Assembly (NCBI GenBank): GCA_025450255.1
Contig: JANWHV010000229.1
Span: forward strand, 1 to 5,445
Reading direction: 5' to 3'
Origin: Chloroflexota bacterium
GTDB lineage: Bacteria > Chloroflexota > UBA5177 > JANWHV01
Length of the DNA: 5,445 nt
The notes beneath the pieces were generated by a model. That model was not told where the DNA came from. It searched no databases and saw nothing but the letters and a program-made list of their open reading frames with translations. A program made the translations under genes and the position numbers. Shown piece after piece: positions 1-5,445 of the stretch (positions within the stretch are counted from its first letter, which is position 1; the number at the start of each line of letters is the position of its first letter).

Positions 1-730
1 AACCGGCCTTAGCGGCGCGCCGAACCGTGCAGCCATTGGCCGCGAGCACGCGACATGACGCCCTGGACGCGCCTGGCAGCAGCACGTTGTTCACGCAGGT
101 GAGATGAAATGCGACATCCGCTCGCCACGTTCCGGCCGCCTGCGTTACTTTCGGCAGTCGTTGCCGTAGCGGTTGGGCGATGCGATCGGGGAGCAGGTCC
201 TCCATCAGCCTCAGCGTGCGTGGCAGTAGGCGCACGGCGCCGGATCTCCGCGCCAACCGCTGCAATCCGGATCGGCCGTAGACCTGGATCGGCAGCGCGG
301 CGAGTTCCAGCCGCGCATGACTGATCAGCAATTGCTCGTATATCAACCAGCGAGCGAACCGCTCTGCCGCCGGTGGAGACGACGTAGTCCTGATATATGA
401 CTTCGCTCGCGCCACTACCTCGCCGGCGCTGACGCCCGTGGGACAGACGGTATGGCAGGCCATACACTGCAGGCAAAGGTTGAGGTGCCGCGCAAAGTTA
501 GCATCGTCCGGCGCAAGCCCACCCTCAACCATGTTTTTGACGAGGGCGATTCTGCCGCGGGGTGACTTTGTTTCAACCTGGGTCGGCCGATAGGTTGGAC
601 AGACCGAAAGACAGAGACCGCAGCGAATGCAATCCTCCAACTCGGGGATGCTCGGAAGATCGAGGAGACTAAGCTGGCGATCGGAGACCGGGCTGTGTAT
701 GGTCTGGGGAACGGGCGGGACGCTTTGCAA
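1..730 (-). CDS. GlcF-like (Fe-S)-binding subunit, N-terminal part
   Basis: Partial gene that runs off the left edge; 243 residues are visible with no internal stop. Two four-cysteine 4Fe-4S motifs are plain: C34/C37/C40/C44 (CIRCGLCLSVCPTY) and C86/C89/C92/C96 (CLQCMACHTVCPTGV). They are separated by a PRGRIALVK segment (57-65) typical of GlcF. Near residue 205-225 the first CCG domain begins (FHLTCVNNVL, then VLAANGC), and it is cut just where the CCGA signature would follow. In the family this subunit passes electrons from a flavin 2-hydroxyacid dehydrogenase (glycolate or lactate type) to the membrane; the partner is not in the window. I chose the TTG start at 730 because GAGGAG lies 5 bases upstream (plus-strand 736-741). 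An in-frame ATG at 769 would add 13 residues but has no visible ribosome site. A lactate-utilisation or other CCG-domain protein remains possible. The gene is divergent from the tsaC-like gene and would be first in its transcript. Confidence 0.85.
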   Translation of the reverse strand, partial: MQSVPPVPQTIHSPVSDRQLSLLDLPSIPELEDCIRCGLCLSVCPTYRPTQVETKSPRGRIALVKNMVEGGLAPDDANFARHLNLCLQCMACHTVCPTGVSAGEVVARAKSYIRTTSSPPAAERFARWLIYEQLLISHARLELAALPIQVYGRSGLQRLARRSGAVRLLPRTLRLMEDLLPDRIAQPLRQRLPKVTQAAGTWRADVAFHLTCVNNVLLPGASRASCRVLAANGCTVRRAAKAG

Positions 731-797
731 CCGATCTCCTCGAATCCGTGTTGATGCTAACCTGCACATCGTATCATGTTGCCGCGAGGAGTGAGCC
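731..797. promoter_or_regulatory. Divergent intergenic region with weak promoter-like boxes
   Basis: This gap must carry the starts of transcription for both the leftward Fe-S gene and the rightward tsaC-like gene, unless the latter is read from elsewhere. On the plus strand TTGATG (751-756) and TATCAT (772-777) resemble -35 and -10 boxes, but the spacer is only 15 bases and the start codon at 798 would leave a very short leader. On the minus strand I see no convincing pair. AGGAG at 787-791, 6 bases before the GTG at 798, is a good ribosome site for the tsaC-like gene. On the minus strand, GAGGAG (741-736) serves the TTG at 730. Confidence 0.3.
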
Positions 798-1442
798 GTG
801 CCGGACGCGCGTCAGCCAATACTGCAAACACAGGATCGGAACGCCCGCGCTCTCGCGGCCGCCGCCTTGCGCCGCGGCGGATTGGTGGCGTTCGCCACTG
901 ATACCGTCTACGGCATTGGGACAGCCTCCGACAGCCGAAATGGTATCCAGCGCCTGTACGCGCTCAAGGGCCGAAACCCCGAGAAGGCGCTGCCCATTTT
1001 GATTGCCGACCAGGGCCAGACAGCCGACGTCGCCGGCGAGCTTCCCGATGAGGCGGAACGCTTGATGCGAGCGTTCTGGCCAGGGGCGCTCACGCTCGTC
1101 GTGCAACGAAACGAGGCGCTGTTGCCGGAGTTGGCTCCGGGCCTGGATACCATCGGCGTACGGCTCCCGGACCGCGATGATCTTCGATCGTTGATTCGGC
1201 TTGTGGGCTCGCCGATCGCGTGCAGCAGCGCAAACCTTTCCGGCATGCCCGCCGCGACCTCGGCTATCGAAGTTGCCAGGCAGTTTCCCACCGGGCTGGA
1301 CTTCATTTTGGATGGAGGCGCGTCTGTTGATGGGCAGCCGTCGACGGTCGTGGACGTAAGTCGCGCCGGCCACCCACGTGTCTTGCGAGACGGCGCCATC
1401 TCGCGCGCAAAGATCGCCCAGGTGCTCGGCATCGCACTGTGA
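798..1442 (+). CDS. L-threonylcarbamoyladenylate synthase (TsaC/YwlC/Sua5 family)
   Basis: A 214-residue single-domain YrdC-fold protein. In the family this cytoplasmic enzyme makes threonylcarbamoyl-AMP from threonine, bicarbonate and ATP. That product is the donor for the t6A37 modification of ANN-decoding tRNAs, transferred by TsaD with its partners. Visible signatures, in order: ATDTVYGIG (33-41); LKGRNPEKALPILI (56-69) with the K-x-R...K basic set that binds ATP and substrate; FWPGALTLV (93-101); GVRLPD (120-125); and CSSANLSG (142-149). It lacks the C-terminal Sua5 domain, so it is the short TsaC/YwlC form. The start is GTG at 798, with AGGAG 6 bases upstream. It is divergent from the Fe-S gene and 141 bases upstream of glmS on the same strand. 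No truncation or odd residue is seen. Weak relatives such as YciO or HypF's YrdC domain are less likely given the complete motif set. Confidence 0.93.
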   Translation: MPDARQPILQTQDRNARALAAAALRRGGLVAFATDTVYGIGTASDSRNGIQRLYALKGRNPEKALPILIADQGQTADVAGELPDEAERLMRAFWPGALTLVVQRNEALLPELAPGLDTIGVRLPDRDDLRSLIRLVGSPIACSSANLSGMPAATSAIEVARQFPTGLDFILDGGASVDGQPSTVVDVSRAGHPRVLRDGAISRAKIAQVLGIAL

Positions 1443-1479
1443 CGCGCTTACCCGGTATCGGGGCCGTGGGGAATCGAGT

Positions 1480-1508
1480 TTCACACGCGGGGTCGTTGCG
1501 AGTATCAT
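1480..1508 (+). promoter_or_regulatory. Candidate sigma70-type promoter for glmS
   Basis: TTCACA at 1480-1485 (5 of 6 to TTGACA) is followed by exactly 17 bases and then TATCAT at 1503-1508 (5 of 6 to TATAAT). Transcription would begin near 1515, leaving a leader of about 70 bases before the glmS ATG. The leader has a possible hairpin, TGAGC (1516-1520) with GCTCA (1542-1546) around a 21-base loop, of unknown meaning. This suggests glmS can be transcribed apart from the tsaC-like gene. The call rests on pattern matching only. Confidence 0.45.
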
Positions 1509-1583
1509 GCGGGCTTGAGCAGGCGCCACGCGGTACACTGCGCTCAGCGTTCAACGACTTCGTAGCCGACAAGAGAGACGAAC

Positions 1584-3374
1584 ATGTGCGGAATCTTTGT
1601 ATACCTTGGTCCGCGCGACGACGCGGCGGCAATTGTACTTGAAGGTTTGAAGCGCCTGGAATATCGGGGCTATGATTCCTGGGGCCTGGCCGTGCCGTCA
1701 GTCGATGGACTCAAGGTCGAGCGCCGCGTGGGAAAAATCGGCGGTGTATCGGCGGAAGACGACGCAATCGCCATCTTGGACCATAGCAATATTGCTATTG
1801 GTCACACCCGCTGGGCCACGCACGGCGGCGTCACCGAGCGAAACGCTCACCCCCACCTATCCTGCGACGGCCAGATCGGCATCATTCATAACGGCATTGT
1901 CGAGAATGCCCAGGAACTAAAGGAGGAGCTACTCGCCGCGGGCCATCACCTGGCCAGCGAGACCGACAGCGCGGTGATCGCGCACCTGATAGAGGCAGCC
2001 CTTCGCGATCGTTCATTTCCCGAGGCGGTGCGCCACGCCTTCCGCCGCTTGCGCGGACGAAACGCTATAGTCGCGCTTGGTTCGACGGACCACGAAGTGG
2101 TCGTCGCGAAGAGTGGGTCGCCGATTGTGATCGGCGTCGGCGGTTCGGACGCCGCGCCGGAATTGTTCGTGTCGTCGGACATGCCCGCCTTGCTCACCCA
2201 TACCAACCGCGTGGTGTGGCTTGGCGATCATGAGATGGCCGTGTTAAACGGCGCCGCGCGCTTCGCCATGATCGAAACTGGCGCGGCAGTCGAGCGGATC
2301 GCTGAAACCGTTGCCTGGGCGCCGGAACAGGCCGAGCGAGGTGAGCACGCCTACTTTATGATCAAGGAGATCCACGAACAGCGAGACGCCGTGCAACGGG
2401 CCATCAATCAACCGCCGGCCTTGCTCGACGAAGTGGCGGCCGTCATGCGCGTGGCCCAGGAAGTGTGCTTTGTAGGGTGCGGCACCGCCGGAGTGGTTGG
2501 TCGGATTGGCACCTACCTTTTCGCGGACATCGCGGGTAGGGCGACCAGCGCCATTCTCGGCAGCGAATTCAAAAACTATCGCCACTCCATGCACGAGCGG
2601 ACACTGCTGATTGCCATCTCGCAAAGCGGTGAAACCGCCGATCTGCTCGAGGCCGTGGACGTGGCCCTGGCGCGCGGCAGTCGCGTGGTGGCCGTGGTCA
2701 ACGTACCCGGATCGATGCTCACCCGCAAGGCCCATTACACGCTTCTTGTGCAGGCCGGCCCTGAGAAAGCGGTCGCGTCCACCAAAGCGACGCTCGGTCA
2801 GGTTGCGGTGCTGGGCTTGCTGGCACACGCCTGCGCCGGTCAGGCCGGTCATGGACACGCGCTCCTCACACACGTGGCGGCGCACATAGATTCACTGCTC
2901 ACGCCAGAGTATCTCGGCCAGGTACGCGCGCTGGCCGAGCGCCTGGCCGCGGCCGATGACCTGTATGTGATTGGCCGCGGCATCAACTACCCGGTGGCGC
3001 TCGAGGCTGCGATTAAGGTGCAGGAAGTCAGCTACATCCACGCCGAGGGACTGGCCGGAGGTGAGCTAAAACACTATGCCATTGCCCTGATCGGGCCTGG
3101 CACCCCATGTATTATCCTGGCGTCGAATGACGAGACGCGGGCGGAGATCTTGAGCAACGCCGCGCAGGTCAAGGCGCGAGGCGGCTTCACCATTGGCGTG
3201 GGGCCGGAAAATCACGAGATATTTGACGCCCATCTTCCGGTGCCCGATGGCGGCGGCCTCTCACCACTGCTGACGCTCATCCCTCTGCAGCTACTGGCCT
3301 ATTATCTTGCCTGCGCGCGCGGCCATGACCCAGATATGCCGAGGAATCTGGCGAAAAGCGTGACGGTGAAGTAA
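1584..3374 (+). CDS. glmS: Glutamine--fructose-6-phosphate aminotransferase (isomerizing), GlmS
   Basis: Complete, 596 residues (E. coli GlmS is about 609). It converts fructose-6-phosphate and glutamine to glucosamine-6-phosphate and glutamate, the entry to UDP-GlcNAc for peptidoglycan and surface sugars; cytoplasmic. The N-terminal class II glutaminase domain (2 to about 220) has Cys2, which becomes the N-terminal nucleophile after Met removal. It also has RGYDSWGLA (28-36), HTRWATHG (74-81), HNGIVEN (102-108) and SETDSA (125-130, D128). Two SIS domains follow: the first (about 275-415) with GCGTAG (298-303), SQSGETAD (346-353) and VASTKA (397-402); the second (about 450-585) with GRGINYP (464-470), E481, ELKH (494-497) and the tail PRNLAKSVTVK. 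E481, H497 and K591 correspond to E. coli catalytic E488, H504 and K603. The ATG is preceded by a weak purine run (1571-1578). Two usual motif positions differ: RGYDSW for RGYDSA, and ELKHYA for ELKHGP. No ribozyme-like leader is seen. I am confident of the function. Confidence 0.97.
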   Translation: MCGIFVYLGPRDDAAAIVLEGLKRLEYRGYDSWGLAVPSVDGLKVERRVGKIGGVSAEDDAIAILDHSNIAIGHTRWATHGGVTERNAHPHLSCDGQIGIIHNGIVENAQELKEELLAAGHHLASETDSAVIAHLIEAALRDRSFPEAVRHAFRRLRGRNAIVALGSTDHEVVVAKSGSPIVIGVGGSDAAPELFVSSDMPALLTHTNRVVWLGDHEMAVLNGAARFAMIETGAAVERIAETVAWAPEQAERGEHAYFMIKEIHEQRDAVQRAINQPPALLDEVAAVMRVAQEVCFVGCGTAGVVGRIGTYLFADIAGRATSAILGSEFKNYRHSMHERTLLIAISQSGETADLLEAVDVALARGSRVVAVVNVPGSMLTRKAHYTLLVQAGPEKAVASTKATLGQVAVLGLLAHACAGQAGHGHALLTHVAAHIDSLLTPEYLGQVRALAERLAAADDLYVIGRGINYPVALEAAIKVQEVSYIHAEGLAGGELKHYAIALIGPGTPCIILASNDETRAEILSNAAQVKARGGFTIGVGPENHEIFDAHLPVPDGGGLSPLLTLIPLQLLAYYLACARGHDPDMPRNLAKSVTVK

Positions 3375-3435
3375 CGGTGCGTCAATTTTAGCGCGCGACT
3401 CAGGACGGCGGCGCTCAGCGTCCCTGGCTAGACCG

Positions 3436-3573
3436 TTGCTTATTATCATAGCCGCGTTCATTGGGGTGTCACTGGCTGCCCACGTGTACACCGCGCTCTT
3501 CACGCGCTACCAGTTTGACGACTTCTGTCGCTCATCGCTACTGAAAAAATATCCGTTCCTGCGGACCGAATAA
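3436..3573 (+). pseudogene. Small membrane-protein fragment, probable gene remnant
   Basis: Reading from TTG at 3436 to TAA at 3571-3573 gives 45 residues. A hydrophobic helix (about residues 2-21, LLIIIAAFIGVSLAAHV and on) is followed by a polar segment, TRYQFDDFCRSSLLKKYPF. The frame is open back to 3370, which adds an arginine-rich stretch before the helix as in a positive-inside N-terminus, but no good start or ribosome site is visible. From memory, RY..DD(F/Y)C just after a first membrane helix is seen near the N-terminus of large multi-spanning proteins of the DUF6056 type. If so, this is the surviving 5' end of a deleted gene. A second reading frame at 3578-3640 (VSAFDDYGAFGG...) has no recognisable family and may be more debris. 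A genuine small membrane protein cannot be excluded. Confidence 0.35.
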
Positions 3574-3587
3574 TGCCGTGAGCGCGT

Positions 3588-3617
3588 TTGACGACTATGG
3601 CGCATTCGGCGGATCAT
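3588..3617 (+). promoter_or_regulatory. Candidate promoter for the aquaporin gene
   Basis: TTGACG (3588-3593, 5 of 6 to the -35 consensus) lies 18 bases before GATCAT (3612-3617, 4 of 6 to the -10 consensus). Transcription would start near 3624, giving a leader of about 44 bases that includes the ribosome site AGGGGTG. The -35 box overlaps the second copy of the 11-base repeat. This is weak evidence, based on pattern alone. Confidence 0.3.
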
Positions 3618-3667
3618 GGAAGCGGCTCGAATTGTAGAGCATTGAAGAATTTAGGGGTGTAGGCGTT

Positions 3668-4405
3668 ATGCAGATTGACCCGCTGTTCCGTAAGGCCCTT
3701 GCCGAGCTGGTCGGCACATTCTGCTTTTTCTTCGCGGGCATTGGCGCCATCGTCGCTATATCCGGCACGGACCCGAGTTCAAACCTGCTCATAATTGCCC
3801 TTGCCCACGGCGTCATGCTGGCGATCGTGGTTTCCGCTCTTGGCGAAATCTCCGGTGGGCATTTCAACCCGGCCGTCACGTTCGGCTTGTTTATCGGCGG
3901 CATGGTGGATATCCGCACTGTGGTAGTGTACTGGACCGCGCAGCTAATCGGCGCCATTCTTGCCGTCCTGGCGATTACCGTAGCCTTTCCCAAGCGGATG
4001 TACGATCCGTCGCACATCGGCGCCACTACCCTGAATGGCGTGAGCTTCGGCAGCGGCACCTTCCTTGAGGCCGTTCTCACCTTTTTCCTGGTGCTGGCCG
4101 TTTTCGGCACGGCCATCGATCCACGGCACCCGCCAATCGGCGGCTTTGGCATCGGGCTTACCGTGTTCGTCGGTATTCTGGTGGCCGGCCCAGTCACCGG
4201 CGGTTCAATGAACCCGGCTCGATCGTTTGCCCCGGCACTGGTTAGCGGCCACTGGAACGATCAGTTGGTGTACTGGATTGGCCCCCTGATCGGCGGCGCC
4301 CTCGCTGGGCTCGTCTATAAGAACCTGTTCTGGCAAACGCCCGCCGAGACGACCGGACGGCCCGCGACCGCGCTTGCCCCCGGTATGGTGCGATCGGAGA
4401 ACTAA
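3668..4405 (+). CDS. Aquaporin (MIP family) with TIP2-like selectivity filter
   Basis: Complete 245-residue channel with six membrane helices and two half-helices. The pore motifs are NPA at 67-69 (SGGHFNPAVTFG) and NPAR at 182-185 (GGSMNPARSFAP). The buried glutamates E13 (AELVGTF) and E134 (FLEAVLTFF) open the two halves of the repeat. Counting from the NPA asparagines as in E. coli AqpZ, the four constriction positions are H47, I170, G179 and R185. AqpZ has Phe, His, Thr and Arg, so this is not a classic AqpZ pore. His-Ile-Gly-Arg is the set known for plant TIP2 water/ammonia channels, and H116 in loop C lies at the spacing I recall for their extra filter histidine. GlpF-type glycerol channels have a longer loop and an NPARD motif, absent here. 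The role is inferred as water transport, possibly also ammonia, across the inner membrane. The ATG at 3668 has AGGGGTG 8 bases upstream. The short C-terminal tail (about 223-245) is polar and poorly conserved in look. Confidence 0.95.
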   Translation: MQIDPLFRKALAELVGTFCFFFAGIGAIVAISGTDPSSNLLIIALAHGVMLAIVVSALGEISGGHFNPAVTFGLFIGGMVDIRTVVVYWTAQLIGAILAVLAITVAFPKRMYDPSHIGATTLNGVSFGSGTFLEAVLTFFLVLAVFGTAIDPRHPPIGGFGIGLTVFVGILVAGPVTGGSMNPARSFAPALVSGHWNDQLVYWIGPLIGGALAGLVYKNLFWQTPAETTGRPATALAPGMVRSEN

Positions 4406-4410
4406 CTCTC

Positions 4411-4428
4411 GGCGCGACGGCGCGCTTT
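4411..4428 (+). terminator. Candidate weak terminator after the aquaporin gene
   Basis: GCGCG (4412-4416) pairs with CGCGC (4421-4425) around an ACGG tetraloop, extendable by a G-T pair, and is followed by TTT. It begins six bases after the aquaporin stop codon, between convergent genes where termination is expected. The T run is short, so the call is tentative. Confidence 0.35.
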
Positions 4429-4439
4429 CCCGTCACCCT

Positions 4440-4451
4440 GCCGCATGCGGC
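4440..4451. repeat. Perfect 12-base palindrome in the convergent gap
   Basis: GCCGCATGCGGC reads the same on both strands and lies seven bases beyond the stop of the minus-strand epimerase gene. It could form a short 4-bp hairpin with a CATG loop. No T run follows in either direction, so it is a poor intrinsic terminator; it may simply be chance in GC-rich DNA. Confidence 0.4.
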
Positions 4452-4458
4452 GTGGCGA

Positions 4459-5409
4459 TCAGCGCTCGCTCGCCTCGTCGCCGGCACGGAATGAGTCGAG
4501 CGTCAGGCGAAGTCCCTCGGTGAATGAAACTTGCGGAGTCCATCCGAGCACGGACCGGGCCTTGGTCACGTCGAAGTACGTGGCGTGAACGTCGCCCGGC
4601 CGGCGGGGCGCACGGGTTATCGGGACCTCAAAGCCGGTAAGCGTGCTCAGCTCGCGATATATTTCGTTGACGGAGGTAGGCTGCCCGCTCGCTATGCAGA
4701 ATGCCTCGCCGTTCGCGCGATCCAGTGACGCGAGCGTGGCGCGCGCCACGTCGGAAACGTAGACATAGTCCTTTGTCTGCTCGCCGTCCCAGTCGATGCG
4801 CACAGGCTCGCGCAGCAGGAAGCGTTTGGCGAAAATCGCGATCACCCCTGCCTCGCCGTTCGGATCCTGGCGGGGTCCGTAGACGTTGCCGTATCTAAGC
4901 GCCGTGTATTCCATGCCGAACGCCATATTCCAGTAGCGAAGATAGTGCTCGGACACCAATTTGGTGATGCCGTACGGCGATTCGGGAAGCTGCGGCGTCT
5001 GTTCGTCAACCGGGAGTGAGCTGGGCGTGCCGTATGTAGCGCCGGAGGACGCGAAAATCACCTTCCGCGCACCTGCCTTTTGGGCGGCGCTCAGCAGGTT
5101 GATCAGGCCCAGCACATTCACGCTGGCGTCGAATTCCGGCAGGTCGGTCGAGATTTTCACGCTATGCTGGGCGGCGTGGTGCGAGATAACCTCTGGCTTT
5201 TCCGCCTGGATGAGCGCCGCGAATTCCTCGTCGCGTACGTCAAGATGGTGGAACGACGCGCGCGGGTTAACGTTCTCGCGGCGTCCTCCGCCCTGGTCCC
5301 AGAGGGAGTCCACGACCACGACCTGGTTTCCCGCATCCAGCAGCGCGTCGGTTACATGCGAGCCGATGAAGCCCGCTCCGCCAGTTACCAATACTTTCAC
5401 GTGTGCCAC
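4459..5409 (-). CDS. NAD-dependent epimerase/dehydratase, UDP-glucose 4-epimerase-like
   Basis: Complete 316-residue extended short-chain dehydrogenase/reductase; such proteins are usually 300-340 long. Rossmann signature TGGAGFIGSH (9-18), acidic D34 after the second strand for NAD ribose, D57-V58 near the adenine, and HHAAQHSV (77-84). Catalytic residues appear as S122 (ASSGATYG), Y146 and K150 (SPYGITK). Substrate-side motifs include LRYGNVYGPRQ (171-181), DYVYVSDVA (214-222), RRPGDVHATYFD (269-280) and LGWTP (288-292). The family acts on nucleotide sugars in the cytoplasm, commonly UDP-glucose/UDP-galactose or their N-acetyl or uronate forms; the exact substrate cannot be read from sequence. 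The first start is GTG at 5409, but GGGAG (5412-5416) is only 2 bases away. A second GTG at 5400 gives VKVLVTGG, the usual family N-terminus, at an 11-base spacing, so the protein may be 313 residues. It is convergent with the aquaporin gene. Only 36 bases upstream are visible. Confidence 0.93.
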   Translation of the reverse strand: MAHVKVLVTGGAGFIGSHVTDALLDAGNQVVVVDSLWDQGGGRRENVNPRASFHHLDVRDEEFAALIQAEKPEVISHHAAQHSVKISTDLPEFDASVNVLGLINLLSAAQKAGARKVIFASSGATYGTPSSLPVDEQTPQLPESPYGITKLVSEHYLRYWNMAFGMEYTALRYGNVYGPRQDPNGEAGVIAIFAKRFLLREPVRIDWDGEQTKDYVYVSDVARATLASLDRANGEAFCIASGQPTSVNEIYRELSTLTGFEVPITRAPRRPGDVHATYFDVTKARSVLGWTPQVSFTEGLRLTLDSFRAGDEASER

Positions 5410-5445
5410 GGCTCCCGTAACTTCGTCGAATGGAAGGTGAGCACC

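Larger units (their letters stand above)
3375..3667. other. Intergenic region between glmS and the aquaporin gene
   Basis: This 293-base stretch has no full-length gene. It contains a 45-codon membrane-protein fragment (3436-3573) and an 11-base direct repeat, gtttgacgact, at 3513-3523 and 3586-3596. It also holds a possible promoter (3588-3617) and the aquaporin ribosome site, AGGGGTG at 3653-3659, 8 bases before the ATG. A GGACG/CGTCC inverted pair at about 3402-3422, just past glmS, has an 11-base loop and no T run, so I do not call it a terminator. No tRNA or other structured RNA is evident. Confidence 0.6.

Noticed and set aside
9..476. Minus-strand 155-codon frame in the Fe-S gene region
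   Set aside because: It is out of frame with the two cysteine clusters. The translation in the adjacent frame carries the GlcF motifs without a stop, so this is a shadow.
1450..1464. CCCG-gtat-CGGG hairpin after the tsaC-like gene as terminator
   Set aside because: The stem is 4 bp with no T run after it; too weak to call.
774..1538. Long minus-strand open frame (254 codons) opposite the tsaC-like gene
   Set aside because: It has no recognisable domain, is rich in Arg/Ala/Gly as expected for a GC-rich antisense shadow, and fully overlaps a clear family member.
1443..1583. Possible glmS ribozyme or amino-sugar riboswitch in the glmS leader
   Set aside because: The likely leader is only about 70 bases and I see no ribozyme-like core; the only structure is a weak 5-bp hairpin.
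2244..2885. Minus-strand open frame of 213 codons inside glmS
   Set aside because: Shadow of the GC-rich glmS coding strand; no motif, and glmS is unambiguous here.
3595..4197. Minus-strand open frame of 200 codons opposite the aquaporin gene
   Set aside because: Its composition mirrors the codons of the aquaporin gene, with no membrane helices or known motif of its own.
4459..5409. Assigning the epimerase the symbol galE or a dTDP-glucose dehydratase role
   Set aside because: The motifs fit the extended SDR family broadly, and substrate specificity cannot be decided from sequence and there are no neighbouring sugar genes to guide it.

Overview
The window is high-GC bacterial DNA (roughly 60 % by eye). 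It holds parts or all of five ordinary genes, one small membrane-protein remnant, and short regulatory gaps. I see no rRNA, tRNA, CRISPR array, insertion sequence or phage gene. The gene types and codon use would suit a free-living bacterium such as a member of the Chloroflexota. That placement is an impression, not something the sequence proves.

Layout, left to right. (1) Positions 1-730, minus strand: the N-terminal part of a GlcF-like (Fe-S) protein with two four-cysteine ferredoxin clusters, cut by the left edge. (2) A 67-base divergent gap. (3) 798-1442, plus strand: a TsaC/YwlC/Sua5-family threonylcarbamoyl-AMP synthase. (4) A 141-base gap with a good candidate sigma70-type promoter. 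(5) 1584-3374, plus strand: complete glmS, glutamine--fructose-6-phosphate aminotransferase. (6) A 293-base gap with a 45-codon membrane-protein fragment and a candidate promoter. (7) 3668-4405, plus strand: an aquaporin-family channel. (8) A 53-base convergent gap with a candidate terminator hairpin. (9) 4459-5409, minus strand: an extended-SDR sugar-nucleotide epimerase/dehydratase whose start lies near the right edge.

Functionally this is mostly housekeeping: tRNA t6A modification, amino-sugar synthesis for cell-envelope precursors, a nucleotide-sugar epimerase that could feed surface polysaccharides, and a 2-hydroxyacid-oxidising Fe-S subunit. GlmS and the epimerase both belong to nucleotide-sugar metabolism, but they are on opposite strands and not in one operon.

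The most distinctive signal is in the aquaporin. Its four selectivity-filter positions read His-Ile-Gly-Arg, and a loop-C histidine sits at the spacing I recall for the plant ammonia-permeable TIP2 channels, rather than the Phe-His-Thr-Arg set of E. coli AqpZ. I found no convincing new multi-gene system.
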